Origin: an uncultured Bacilli bacterium
GTDB lineage: Bacteria > Bacillota_I > Bacilli_A > RF39 > UBA660
DNA: 21,949 bases
Direction of reading: 5' to 3'
Assembly (NCBI GenBank): GCA_947631655.1
Contig: CANRME010000010.1
Span: 1 to 21,949 of the forward strand
A program made the position numbers and the translations under genes. Of the stretch, positions 1-7,395 are shown piece by piece (position 1 is the stretch's first letter; each line of letters opens with the position of its first letter). The notes beneath the pieces are model-generated. The model saw only the letters and a program-made list of their open reading frames with translations. It was not told where the DNA came from and made no database searches.

Positions 1-77
1 TTATATTGTAATTTATCAAGTCTTTTAACATAATCGGCAATAATATTTTTAATTTCTTTATAACTTTCAAATTTCAT
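1..77 (-). CDS. 5' part of an unrecognised protein, cut by the window edge
   Basis: An open frame starts at ATG 77-75 on the minus strand and runs off the left edge. The visible N-terminus is Met-Lys-Phe-Glu-Ser-Tyr-Lys-Glu followed by about 17 mostly charged and aliphatic residues that look helical. A strong purine-rich ribosome binding site (AGGGGGA) lies 8 bases upstream of the start, and a near-perfect sigma-A promoter lies at 126-154. Regulation and start are therefore clear, but only 25 residues are visible and I do not recognise the family. It lies next to the putative DGR target gene, so it could be a DGR accessory gene; nothing in the 25 residues shows that. Confidence 0.6.
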   Translation of the reverse strand, partial: MKFESYKEIKNIIADYVKRLDKLQY

Positions 78-125
78 AATAAAAATCCCCCTTTTATTTA
101 AGTTTAACCCCCAGTTGTTACATAG

Positions 126-154
126 ATTATAGCATGTTTACACTTATTTGTCAA
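126..154 (-). promoter_or_regulatory. Consensus sigma-A promoter for the left-edge gene
   Basis: On the minus strand TTGACA (154-149) and TATAAT (131-126) are both perfect and are separated by exactly 17 bp. Transcription would start near 119, giving a leader of about 40 nt to the ATG at 77. It is among the strongest-looking promoters in the window. Confidence 0.85.
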
Positions 155-164
155 ATTTCTACTT

Positions 165-185
165 AAAAAGACCTTATTTGGTCTT
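165..185 (-). terminator. Intrinsic terminator (or DGR-type hairpin) after the surface-protein gene
   Basis: Read on the minus strand, AAGACC (185-180), a 6-nt loop and GGTCTT (173-168) form a hairpin followed by U residues (to 165). It begins 13 nt after the stop codon at 198. The stem is short. DGR target genes often carry a hairpin just downstream of the variable region, so the two readings are not exclusive. Confidence 0.65.
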
Positions 186-197
186 AAATTTTAGGGA

Positions 198-340
198 TCA
201 AGCTGCGGTTAGAACGGAACGAAAAGATAATGACAAGTCCGCAGCACCACTAGCATAAGAAAAAGCAAATGTCCCAGCGTAGACACTACCGGTATAACTC
301 TCACGGCGGAAGAAAGGAAATCCTACAGAACCAATCAACG
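198..340 (-). other. Putative DGR variable region at the 3' end of the surface-protein gene
   Basis: The codons for the C-terminal tail are unlike the rest of the gene. Between 308 and 216 about 44 of 93 bases are G or C, against a very AT-rich background. 24 of the 31 codons end in C or T, including CGC, ACC, GTC, TAC, GAC, AGT, TCT and GCT. These are products expected when AAY (Asn) codons of a template repeat are copied with random replacement of adenine. The constant framework AGTF..., ...G-A... and SFRSVL matches the scaffold seen between mutable positions in gut DGR targets. No template repeat or reverse transcriptase is in the window, so this rests on composition and fold. Confidence 0.65.
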
Positions 341-1973
341 GGAAGAACGTATTATCACTGTTCCAACCACCGGATCCTGCACCATAACTTGCTATAGTCT
401 CTCTGGTGGCATCACCTAAATGACCTCTTTCTTGGGTAAAAAACGAATCACTAAATCCATATAGATCATAATATTTTTGATCTGGTATATTTTCCGCACT
501 TAATCCACTAAAATCTGTATTATAACATGGAACACCACTATTTTTTCCTGTTGTTAAACCCATCATGTATTCAGATGCTCCACCATTCATATCATATATA
601 CCATACATATTTCCAGTGGTACTTGCTCTTACCCCTCCAGTATTCCATTTTTTATCCCCATCACATGTAGCAGTAGTTCCAACCTCTGAATTAAATTTAA
701 CAATAGCATTTACATTATTCGCAACACAGCCGGTATATGTTCCACCCCAAGCCCAAGTTCCATCTGATCCTGTGCCTTGTGCTGTATTGTTAATCCATAC
801 TTCGCAATTTTCTTTGTTCATTCCTTCTATTGTACAACCTTCTCCATTATGAGTGTATATTCCGTATATACTTTGGGTTAAGTATGCTACCGCTCCCCAT
901 TCCATGTTCTTCATCATATGCGTATCTACTTCTTCTGAACTCAAATTATATTTATTCCCTTCTTCACTTAATGTTTGTTCGGTAAAAAATGCCGTTGATA
1001 TATTTTTATTTACCATACTGGTTTTATTTGGTAATATGGTTATTTCTCCTATATTATTTTCATTTCTACCAATTACATCTTTTGCATCACTTGGTTCAAA
1101 TTTTCCGACCCATATTCCTAGTAGTTCAGTATTACCAAATGTAAAGGCGGGATGCGTATACCATTCTTTATTTTGAACTTCAGCTTTTGTCTCTTTATTT
1201 AAACATTTTTCGTTTATAATTCCATTTCCTTCATTGGTATATGTACATTCTATATCTCCGGTGTTCGTTATCCCACTTTCAAACTTAATATTTATTATTT
1301 GTTTTGGTGCACTACTCTTAGAAATTACATTCCATAGTTGATATTTATATCTTGGTATCCATACATACATTTGAAGTATATCCTCTTCAGTTATTTTTTC
1401 ATTTGCTTTTAATGTCCCATCTTCTTTATAAAATTTGTTTTTAATACTAGGATTTGTATTATCTATTAAGACAGCATTCCCCCAATTATGTTTATCATAA
1501 TCATACCATTCTTTCTCTACATCTGCTATTAACATCTCATTTGCTTCATTAAAATATATTGGTATTAGTCCTTGATATAATTCTGGAGTATTTGCTCCAC
1601 TTTTATCTCGATAGTTTTTAGTGAAGTATATATTACATTTATCTTCTTTATTGGTTGTTAATGTTAATTCCCATTTTTCGTAATCAAATTCCCATGTACT
1701 ATTATTATCACATACTACTTTATCAAAATAATAATTATTTTTATCGGGAAATGCATCTTGTTTACTATCATCTACATATATAGCTAAATTTTTATTATTA
1801 CTAAAATCATCTACTTGAGTATAAATAATTCTTTTATTATATTTTATTTGGTATAAAGCATAGCTACTTCCTATGGCAACAACTAATAATAAATATATTA
1901 CACCTAATATTATTTTATTTTTATTTCCTTTTTGAATCTTTCTTAATTCTTTTTCTGGGTTAAAAGTTCTCAT
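198..1973 (-). CDS. Membrane-anchored surface protein with FGE/C-type-lectin-like C-terminus, putative DGR target
   Basis: About 591 residues. An N-terminal lysine-rich stretch is followed by one membrane segment at about 21-41 (ILGVIYLLLVVAIGSSYALY), resembling the signal anchors of TasA/camelysin-like and other exported Bacilli proteins. Next comes a small two-cysteine module (VVCDN...TWEFDYEKW...DKCNIYF). The C-terminal half reads as a formylglycine-generating-enzyme/sulfatase-modifying-factor-like domain, with a NMYGIYDMNGGASEYMMG motif near residue 455 and a GFPFFRR...SFRSVL end. That fold is the one used by DGR variable proteins, and the last codons (216-308) have the expected composition. 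I chose ATG 1973 over in-frame GTG 1979 because TAGGA then sits 8 nt upstream. Expression appears governed by a promoter with a C10 spacer and by an inverted repeat. The extracellular binding role is inferred; the ligand is unknown. Confidence 0.8.
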   Translation of the reverse strand: MRTFNPEKELRKIQKGNKNKIILGVIYLLLVVAIGSSYALYQIKYNKRIIYTQVDDFSNNKNLAIYVDDSKQDAFPDKNNYYFDKVVCDNNSTWEFDYEKWELTLTTNKEDKCNIYFTKNYRDKSGANTPELYQGLIPIYFNEANEMLIADVEKEWYDYDKHNWGNAVLIDNTNPSIKNKFYKEDGTLKANEKITEEDILQMYVWIPRYKYQLWNVISKSSAPKQIINIKFESGITNTGDIECTYTNEGNGIINEKCLNKETKAEVQNKEWYTHPAFTFGNTELLGIWVGKFEPSDAKDVIGRNENNIGEITILPNKTSMVNKNISTAFFTEQTLSEEGNKYNLSSEEVDTHMMKNMEWGAVAYLTQSIYGIYTHNGEGCTIEGMNKENCEVWINNTAQGTGSDGTWAWGGTYTGCVANNVNAIVKFNSEVGTTATCDGDKKWNTGGVRASTTGNMYGIYDMNGGASEYMMGLTTGKNSGVPCYNTDFSGLSAENIPDQKYYDLYGFSDSFFTQERGHLGDATRETIASYGAGSGGWNSDNTFFPLIGSVGFPFFRRESYTGSVYAGTFAFSYASGAADLSLSFRSVLTAA

Positions 1974-2000
1974 ATACACATTCCTACCTTATGTGTATAT
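1972..2000 (-). promoter_or_regulatory. Perfect 10-bp inverted repeat framing the ribosome binding site and start codon
   Basis: On the minus strand ATATACACAT (2000-1991) and ATGTGTATAT (1981-1972) are exact reverse complements around a 9-nt centre, AAGGTAGGA. That centre holds the ribosome binding site, and the ATG at 1973-1971 begins at the edge of the right arm. The left arm directly abuts the -10 element. As DNA this is a plausible operator. As RNA it would be a hairpin with the ribosome binding site in the loop, if transcription starts far enough upstream. Confidence 0.7.
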
Positions 2001-2029
2001 CTTATCATTTTACACCCCCCCCCCGTCAA
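1999..2029 (-). promoter_or_regulatory. Promoter with a C10/G10 homopolymer in the spacer, likely length-variable
   Basis: On the minus strand TTGACG (2029-2024) and TAAGAT (2004-1999) look like -35 and -10 elements. Ten consecutive G residues (2024-2015) start at the last base of the -35 and run into the spacer, which is 19 bp at the present tract length; losing two G would give the optimal 17 bp. Such a tract is prone to slipped-strand changes and would tune or switch this promoter. Confidence 0.6.
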
Positions 2030-2061
2030 TAAAAAATTATATAAAGGTCCATTTTTCAAAC

Positions 2062-2086
2062 AAAAAAATAGTTAGATAACTATTTT
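2062..2086 (-). terminator. Intrinsic terminator of the uvrC-rnfCD-queA operon
   Basis: On the minus strand AAAATAGTTA (2086-2077) pairs with TAACTATTTT (2074-2065), ending in a run of U. The queA stop codon (2082-2080) lies inside the stem, so translation and termination signals overlap. Confidence 0.8.
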
Positions 2087-3105
2087 ATAAACATCGCATC
2101 TCCAAAAGAGAAAAAACGGTATTCTTTTTCTACGGCCTCTTTATAAGCCCTCATAATATTTTCTTTACCTGCTAAAGCACTTACTAACATTATTAAGGTA
2201 CTTTTAGGTAAATGGAAATTAGTAATTAAACCATTAATAGCTAAAAATTTATATCCTGGATAAATAAATATCGAAGTATTACCCGAACATGGTACAAATT
2301 TCTTATGTTCTTGCATAATAGTTTCCAAAGTCCTTGTCGACGTTGTTCCTACAGCAATAATTCTTCTTCCTTCTAATCTGGCTTTTTCGAGAGAGTTAGC
2401 TGACTCTTCATTTAAAACATAATATTCACTATGCATTTTATGTTCTTCAATTGTTTCTTCCATAACTGGTCTAAAAGTTCCTAACCCAACATGCAAAGTA
2501 ACTGGCACTACCTCTACTCCTTTTTCCCTAATTTTAGTTAAAAGTTCTTCGGTAAAATGTAACCCTGCAGTAGGAGCAGCAGCACTACCAATATTTTTAG
2601 CATACACCGTTTGATACCTATCATTATCCTTAAGTTCTTCCTTAATATAAGGCGGAAGAGGCATTTTACCTAATTTATCTAGTATTTCCATCAAAATACC
2701 TTGATATAATAATTTAACTAAAACTAAACCATCTTCTTTTATTTCAATAACTTGAGCTTTTAATAAACCATTACCAAAAGAAACTATAGTATTTAAATGT
2801 AATCTTTTTTGTGGTCTAGATAAACATTCCCATATATCTCCATGAGTATTTTTAAGTAATAATAATTCTATATGGGCTTTTGTATCTTCTTTTTCTCCAA
2901 TAAGTCTTGCTGGTATCACCTTCGTATCATTAATTACTAAAACATCGCCTTTGTTTAAATAATCTAGTATATTATAAAACTTCGTATGCGTAATATCGCC
3001 TGTTTCTTTATCTAATACTAGTAATCTTGATTCAGACCGATTTTTTAATGGCGTTTGAGCAATTAAATTTTCTGGTAAATCATAATCAAATTCGTTAACT
3101 TTCAT
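2080..3105 (-). CDS. queA: S-adenosylmethionine:tRNA ribosyltransferase-isomerase (queuosine synthesis)
   Basis: 341 residues, the normal size for QueA. The enzyme moves the ribosyl part of SAM onto 7-aminomethyl-7-deazaguanine in the anticodon wobble position of tRNAs to form epoxyqueuosine. Family signatures run throughout: DYDLPENLIAQTP at the start, GDVLVINDTKVIPARL near 55, AAPTAGLHFTEELL near 175, HVGLGTFRPV near 205, GTTSTRTLE near 253, and NFHLPKSTLIMLVSA with FFSFGDAMFI at the end. The start is fixed by AAAGGAG 8 nt upstream, which lies inside the end of rnfD. The two genes overlap by 11 nt, indicating translational coupling as the last gene of the operon. No other queuosine genes are in the window. 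Identification is firm. Confidence 0.96.
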   Translation of the reverse strand: MKVNEFDYDLPENLIAQTPLKNRSESRLLVLDKETGDITHTKFYNILDYLNKGDVLVINDTKVIPARLIGEKEDTKAHIELLLLKNTHGDIWECLSRPQKRLHLNTIVSFGNGLLKAQVIEIKEDGLVLVKLLYQGILMEILDKLGKMPLPPYIKEELKDNDRYQTVYAKNIGSAAAPTAGLHFTEELLTKIREKGVEVVPVTLHVGLGTFRPVMEETIEEHKMHSEYYVLNEESANSLEKARLEGRRIIAVGTTSTRTLETIMQEHKKFVPCSGNTSIFIYPGYKFLAINGLITNFHLPKSTLIMLVSALAGKENIMRAYKEAVEKEYRFFSFGDAMFIK

Positions 3106-3994
3106 TCTTAGCTCTCCTTTTTGGTAATTTATCTTCTAATAAATCAAAATATTTAATAAATATACTACATAGAAGTATTGCTATATAAATTCCTTCTTTA
3201 GGTATAAATAAACATAGTATAAATCCTAGTAACCCAATAACTATTCCATAGCTTATTTTACCTATTTTTGTATAAGGACTTCTTGTAAGTAAAGGAGCTA
3301 TTAAAAGACTAGCAAAAACTACTTCACTATCTACTAATATATTTAATTTACTCATATTCCCAAATAATACTAAAATTAATTCTAAAATTAAAAATGTTCC
3401 TCCCAAAGATAATGTTATTTCTTTCTTATAATAATTCTTCGTAATTAAAACAAAGAAAATAATAGTTAAAATAAATATACTTGTTGCTCCAGATGCTCCT
3501 ACCGACTTACCTAGTATAATATCCCATAAATCATAAGAAACTAAAACATTTTCTTCATAAACATTTAAATAAGTATATTTACCTATAATAAGAGAAATAA
3601 TCACAAATAGTATTCTTCCTAAAACTAAAGTATTTAACTTTATAAATTTTAATTTACTAATTATTAAAATCAATATTAATAAAAATATAAATAATAAAGG
3701 ATTAATATTAACTGGTACTATTAAAGAAAATAATGCACCATATAAAGGCAAATAACTATCAGCAATTGTTCCCATAATACTAACTTTTTTAATATTAGAA
3801 TATATAAGTTCAATTAAAAATGCAAATATTATGGCAGTCACAAACATAATTAATGGTTTAAATACATAAAGTAATGTTACTAAATTCTTATTAAATAAAA
3901 TATACCCATTCTTATAACATGAAAATAATACTAAAGGTATTAAAAGAAATATATAGTTTTTAACAATATCTTTATTATCTATTCTTTTATTCAT
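3095..3994 (-). CDS. rnfD: RnfD-like membrane subunit of an Rnf-type electron transport complex
   Basis: 299 residues, almost entirely hydrophobic with about eight or more membrane segments, as in RnfD/NqrB. The best recognisable motif is LGKSVGASGATS near 161-172, which aligns with the family motif LG-x-IPGSxGETS. The upstream (S/T)GAT motif that carries covalently bound FMN in RnfD is not evident; the SGAT string here sits in the GSxGETS position. The start overlaps the rnfC stop as ATGA, with AAGGAAGG 10 nt upstream. RnfD normally works with RnfA, B, C, E and G to couple ferredoxin/NAD redox chemistry to ion pumping, but only rnfC accompanies it here. Family call from hydrophobicity, motif and neighbour; cofactor content is uncertain. 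Confidence 0.75.
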   Translation of the reverse strand: MNKRIDNKDIVKNYIFLLIPLVLFSCYKNGYILFNKNLVTLLYVFKPLIMFVTAIIFAFLIELIYSNIKKVSIMGTIADSYLPLYGALFSLIVPVNINPLLFIFLLILILIISKLKFIKLNTLVLGRILFVIISLIIGKYTYLNVYEENVLVSYDLWDIILGKSVGASGATSIFILTIIFFVLITKNYYKKEITLSLGGTFLILELILVLFGNMSKLNILVDSEVVFASLLIAPLLTRSPYTKIGKISYGIVIGLLGFILCLFIPKEGIYIAILLCSIFIKYFDLLEDKLPKRRAKNES

Positions 3995-5154
3995 AAACTA
4001 ATACCTTCCTTTTTATGAATTAAAATATTACAAGGACACATATAAGAACATAATCCACATTTTAAACATTTTTCATTAACTTCCTTTTGGTCTAACTTTT
4101 TCGGATTCAAACCAATAGGACAACTATTATAACATATTCCACAATTATTACATGGTTTTACTAAATTTCTATTTTTATCAGTAATAATTAAAGCATTTAC
4201 ATTATTATCAATAATTAATTCATTACTAATAAGTTTATTTTGTTCTAAATAATTATTAATCCATATATCATACTTTTCTTTTATTTCTTTAATATCTAAT
4301 ATTTCACTAAGCTTAGTACCAATTTTTAATTCATAGATTTGAGGATCAATCACTACTGGCCCACTTATCGTTAAAAGTTTTTCCGTTACAAACCGTTGGC
4401 GTTTTAAGGCATACCCCAGTCTATAAATATCTTCCAAATCAATTACCAAATCTTTACTATCTAATTTTAAATATCTTTGTAATACCTCATATCTACTTAT
4501 GGGATATACATCTTTTATAAGTCGTAAATTAATATTGGGAAATGATCCTAAATATTCTTTATAGACACTAATTACTTCTGTGCATGTATCTTTTATTAAT
4601 AATTCACTTTCTTCTAAATCAAATATCGTATTTAAAGCCGAAATTGTTTCTAAAATTAAGTCTTTATTATGTAATAAACGAAATTCATTATTATAATTAT
4701 TTACTTCATCACATAAAGCATTAATATATATTTTTCTTATATTTCTATCTATCTCTCTAAATAAACTCTTATCATTATTAGTTTTAATATTAAGTCTTTG
4801 CATAATAAGTAATACTACTTCTTTACTATATTTACTTAAATTTCTTTTACTAGCTATTTTTTTACTCGTTTCTTCTTTATAATTATTTTTAATTACTAAA
4901 GTTTTAATATTTTTATTTTCAAAATTAGGCATTTCTTTTATTCCTAAGAAAACTCCTGATACAGGATTTATTAATGGAACATTATCATTATTCATCGCAA
5001 TAATTGTTTCTTTTTTTAAAACTTTACCAGGATTAAAAAGGATTTTGGAAGACTCATCTAAAGGAATATAAATAAATTCGCTATCTAATTTTAACGTTAT
5101 ATCTTTTGGTCTTTTTTTTATAAAATTTTTAGATATATTTATATATTTATTCAT
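3991..5154 (-). CDS. rnfC: RnfC-like iron-sulfur subunit lacking a clear nucleotide-binding loop
   Basis: About 387 residues. The N-terminal part (NPGKVLKKETIIAM...PVSGVFLGI) is the lipoyl-like sandwich domain of RnfC. ISGPVVIDPQIYELKIGTKLSEIL near 265-290 is the SLBB-type segment. The C-terminus has two 4Fe-4S motifs, CNNCGICYNSCP and CLKCGLCSYMCP. The region that in RnfC/NuoF carries the GxGGAGFPT-type FMN/NADH loop has no such glycine pattern, and INGAECEP is replaced by INALCDEV. The protein may therefore not oxidise NADH. I place the start at ATG 5154, one base after the uvrC stop, because AAGGAT lies about 10 nt upstream; an upstream in-frame ATG at 5166 has no proper ribosome binding site. 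Operon uvrC-rnfC-rnfD-queA. Confidence 0.82.
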   Translation of the reverse strand: MNKYINISKNFIKKRPKDITLKLDSEFIYIPLDESSKILFNPGKVLKKETIIAMNNDNVPLINPVSGVFLGIKEMPNFENKNIKTLVIKNNYKEETSKKIASKRNLSKYSKEVVLLIMQRLNIKTNNDKSLFREIDRNIRKIYINALCDEVNNYNNEFRLLHNKDLILETISALNTIFDLEESELLIKDTCTEVISVYKEYLGSFPNINLRLIKDVYPISRYEVLQRYLKLDSKDLVIDLEDIYRLGYALKRQRFVTEKLLTISGPVVIDPQIYELKIGTKLSEILDIKEIKEKYDIWINNYLEQNKLISNELIIDNNVNALIITDKNRNLVKPCNNCGICYNSCPIGLNPKKLDQKEVNEKCLKCGLCSYMCPCNILIHKKEGISL

Positions 5155-5155
5155 T

Positions 5156-6934
5156 TTACTTCTCATCCTTCTTATTTTGCATCGTATTTAAAAATTCTCT
5201 TAAAGTCGTAATAACATTTTTAGGTATTACTTTAGCGAGTTCTTCATCGCTTGCTTCTTTAATTTTGGTAATACTTCCAAAAGTTTTTAATAACTCTTTA
5301 CGACGTTTAGGTCCGATACCTTCCACATCATCTAACAAACTCTTAATACTTTTCTTACTTCTTAATGTTCTATGATAGTTTATCGTAAACCTATGTACTT
5401 CATCTTGCATTCTGGTAAGAAAGAAGAATAAATTACTATCCTTTGGTACTGGTATTTCCGTTAAATTAGTATCAATCAAAGCATTCGTCCTATGGTGGTT
5501 ATCTTTCTTTAAACCTACTACTCTGATAGGTAAATTTAAATTATTTAAAACTTCTTGCGCGGCATTTATTTGATTTTCTCCCCCATCCACAATAATTAAC
5601 TCCGGTAACTTAGTTTTTTCAACTAAAGCTCTTTGATACCTTCTATAGATTACTTCTTGCATCGTATGATAATCGTCATTTTTATCCATCGTTATTTTAT
5701 ATTTACGATATTCTTTTTTAGCTGGTAATCCATCTATAAATACGACCATCCCCGATACTGAGAAATCACCGAATAAATTGGAGTTATCAAAAATATCTAT
5801 TCTATTTAAATTCGGGATATTTAAAACTTTACCTAGTTCTTCATTTGATTTGCTCGTCTTTTCTTCATCTTTTTTAATTAATTCAAATTCCGTTTCAAAA
5901 GTAATCTTCGCATTCTCTTCGGCCATTTTAAGTAAGTCTTTTTTAACTCCTTTTTGAGGCGTAAAAACTTTAGTATGAAGTATTTCACTTAAAATTTCGG
6001 TATTAACATCATCACCCACAATAATTTCTTTTGGAACTTCATTCTTTAAATAAAATTTGGAAATAAAGTAATCTATTTCATCATTTAGATTATCCGTAAC
6101 TGTCGTAATATGATTTTTACTACCTATTAATTTACCATTCCGGACAAAAAGAATGGTAATACTTACATAACCTAAATGCGTATAAACTCCTACAAAATCT
6201 CTATTTACAAAATCATGTAACACAATTTTTTGTTTATTACCTATAATATCAATATAATTAAGTTCATTTTTAAGTTCTAAAGCTTTTTCATAATTTAAAT
6301 TATCACTATAAAAATTAATCTTTTCTAAGATTTTTTCTCTTACTTTTGTATCATTTCCTCTTAAGAAACTTAATACTTCTTCTTCCATTTTAACAATTTC
6401 TTCTTCTGGTATATCTTTTACGCAATAACCTAAACATTCTCCAATATGATAATATAAACATAATTCTTTAGGTCGTCCATTACATTTTTTTAAGGGGTAT
6501 AATCTATTAAGTAAATTAACTATTCTTCGCGCCGCATACGCATTAGGATAAGGCCCAAATAACATTTTATGTTCTTTTTTCGTAACATTTAAATATCTTG
6601 ATATTTTAAGTCTTGGGAAAGGTTTTTTAATATATTCGATATAAGGATATGACTTATCATCCGTAAGCAAAATATTATATTTGGGGTCATATTCTTTAAT
6701 TAAATTTATCTCGATTAAGAAAGCTTCTAACTCACTACTCGCTACAATATAAGTAAAATCTTTAATTTCACTTACCATCTTGGCGGTCTTTCCCGTATGG
6801 GTGCGATTAAAATAAGAAGATACTCTTTTATGTAAATCTTTAGCTTTACCAACATAGATAATTATACCATTTTCATCCTTCATTTGATAAGAACCAGGTA
6901 GATGGGGAACTAAAGCAAGCTTTTCTTTAAACAT
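5156..6934 (-). CDS. uvrC: UvrABC nucleotide excision repair endonuclease subunit C
   Basis: 592 residues, normal for UvrC, which makes both incisions around UvrAB-bound lesions. The GIY-YIG nuclease domain is at the N-terminus (HLPGSYQMKDENGIIIYVGKAKDL). A UVR helix pair for UvrB contact lies near residues 190-230. The RNase H-like second nuclease shows IDIFDNSNLFGDFSVSGMVVF, LIIVDGGENQ and an HRFTINYHR histidine, and helix-hairpin-helix motifs (VEGIGPKRRKELLKTFGS) close the protein. The start at 6934 is chosen because a perfect AAGGAGGT lies 7 nt upstream; the frame extends 12 codons further but without a site. First gene of the operon, expressed from the bidirectional promoter at 6966-6989. 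Confidence 0.97.
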   Translation of the reverse strand: MFKEKLALVPHLPGSYQMKDENGIIIYVGKAKDLHKRVSSYFNRTHTGKTAKMVSEIKDFTYIVASSELEAFLIEINLIKEYDPKYNILLTDDKSYPYIEYIKKPFPRLKISRYLNVTKKEHKMLFGPYPNAYAARRIVNLLNRLYPLKKCNGRPKELCLYYHIGECLGYCVKDIPEEEIVKMEEEVLSFLRGNDTKVREKILEKINFYSDNLNYEKALELKNELNYIDIIGNKQKIVLHDFVNRDFVGVYTHLGYVSITILFVRNGKLIGSKNHITTVTDNLNDEIDYFISKFYLKNEVPKEIIVGDDVNTEILSEILHTKVFTPQKGVKKDLLKMAEENAKITFETEFELIKKDEEKTSKSNEELGKVLNIPNLNRIDIFDNSNLFGDFSVSGMVVFIDGLPAKKEYRKYKITMDKNDDYHTMQEVIYRRYQRALVEKTKLPELIIVDGGENQINAAQEVLNNLNLPIRVVGLKKDNHHRTNALIDTNLTEIPVPKDSNLFFFLTRMQDEVHRFTINYHRTLRSKKSIKSLLDDVEGIGPKRRKELLKTFGSITKIKEASDEELAKVIPKNVITTLREFLNTMQNKKDEK

Positions 6935-6965
6935 AAATAATACCTCCTTACATATTAGTATTTCT

Positions 6966-6989
6966 ATCATACCATAAATTTGGTATAAT
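6966..6989. promoter_or_regulatory. Bidirectional extended -10 promoter for uvrC operon and yigZ
   Basis: A palindrome ATACCA-N6-TGGTAT (6969-6986) carries TGGTATAAT on the plus strand (-10 at 6984-6989) and TGGTATGAT on the minus strand (-10 at 6971-6966). Both have the TGn extension and neither has a good -35, as is usual for extended -10 promoters. The two transcripts would leave in opposite directions. Confidence 0.7.
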
Positions 6990-7006
6990 TGGTATAGAGG
7001 TTTTGT

Positions 7007-7360
7007 ATGAAAAAACTAAAAGAAATGGAAACAATTATTAAAAAAAGTCGTTTTATTGGTATTAGATATGAAGTCGAAAATAAAGACGAAGTAGATGAAA
7101 TATTACTTACTTTAAAAAAAGAACATAAAAAAGCTCGTCATATCCCCTATGCTTACAAAATAGGGTCTTTAGAAAAGAAAAGTGATGATAAAGAACCATC
7201 TGGTACCGCCGGAAGCCCCATTCATAATATTATTATAAGAAACAATCTAGATAATACCTTAATTGTGGTAATTAGATATTTTGGTGGTATAAAGTTAGGT
7301 TCCGGTGGTTTAATTAGAGCTTATAGTGAAGCTGCTAATTCCGTTGTTAAAACATCATAA
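7007..7360 (+). CDS. yigZ: YigZ/IMPACT family protein, N-terminal domain only
   Basis: 117 residues covering only the UPF0029 (Impact N-terminal) domain. The core signatures are intact: KKSRFIG near 12-18, ARHIPYAY near 43, DKEPSGTAGSPI near 61-72, and VVIRYFGGIKLGSGGLIRAYSEAA at 87-110. Typical bacterial YigZ/YvyE proteins are about 200-220 residues with a second, ferredoxin-like DUF1949 domain; here the frame stops right after the first domain. AGAGG lies 7 nt upstream of the ATG. Biochemical role is not settled; eukaryotic IMPACT regulates Gcn2 signalling, which does not apply here. The short form could be normal for this lineage or a truncation caused by what follows downstream. Confidence 0.88.
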   Translation: MKKLKEMETIIKKSRFIGIRYEVENKDEVDEILLTLKKEHKKARHIPYAYKIGSLEKKSDDKEPSGTAGSPIHNIIIRNNLDNTLIVVIRYFGGIKLGSGGLIRAYSEAANSVVKTS

Positions 7361-7371
7361 AATTGTATAAT
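7344..7371 (+). promoter_or_regulatory. Sigma-A promoter for the DUF1835-like gene
   Basis: TTGTTA (7344-7349) and TATAAT (7366-7371) with a 16-bp spacer. It straddles the yigZ stop codon and lies 25 nt before the next start, so the next gene need not depend on yigZ transcription. Confidence 0.6.
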
Positions 7372-7395
7372 TAGTTTATAGGAAATGAAATTAAT

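Noticed and set aside
1..77. Left-edge gene as a DGR accessory protein (Avd)
   Set aside because: Only 25 residues are visible and they show no Avd-specific feature; adjacency alone is not enough.
565..1176. Two plus-strand open frames opposite the surface-protein gene
   Set aside because: They lie wholly antisense to a coding gene with clear domains, have no ribosome binding sites and give low-complexity translations.
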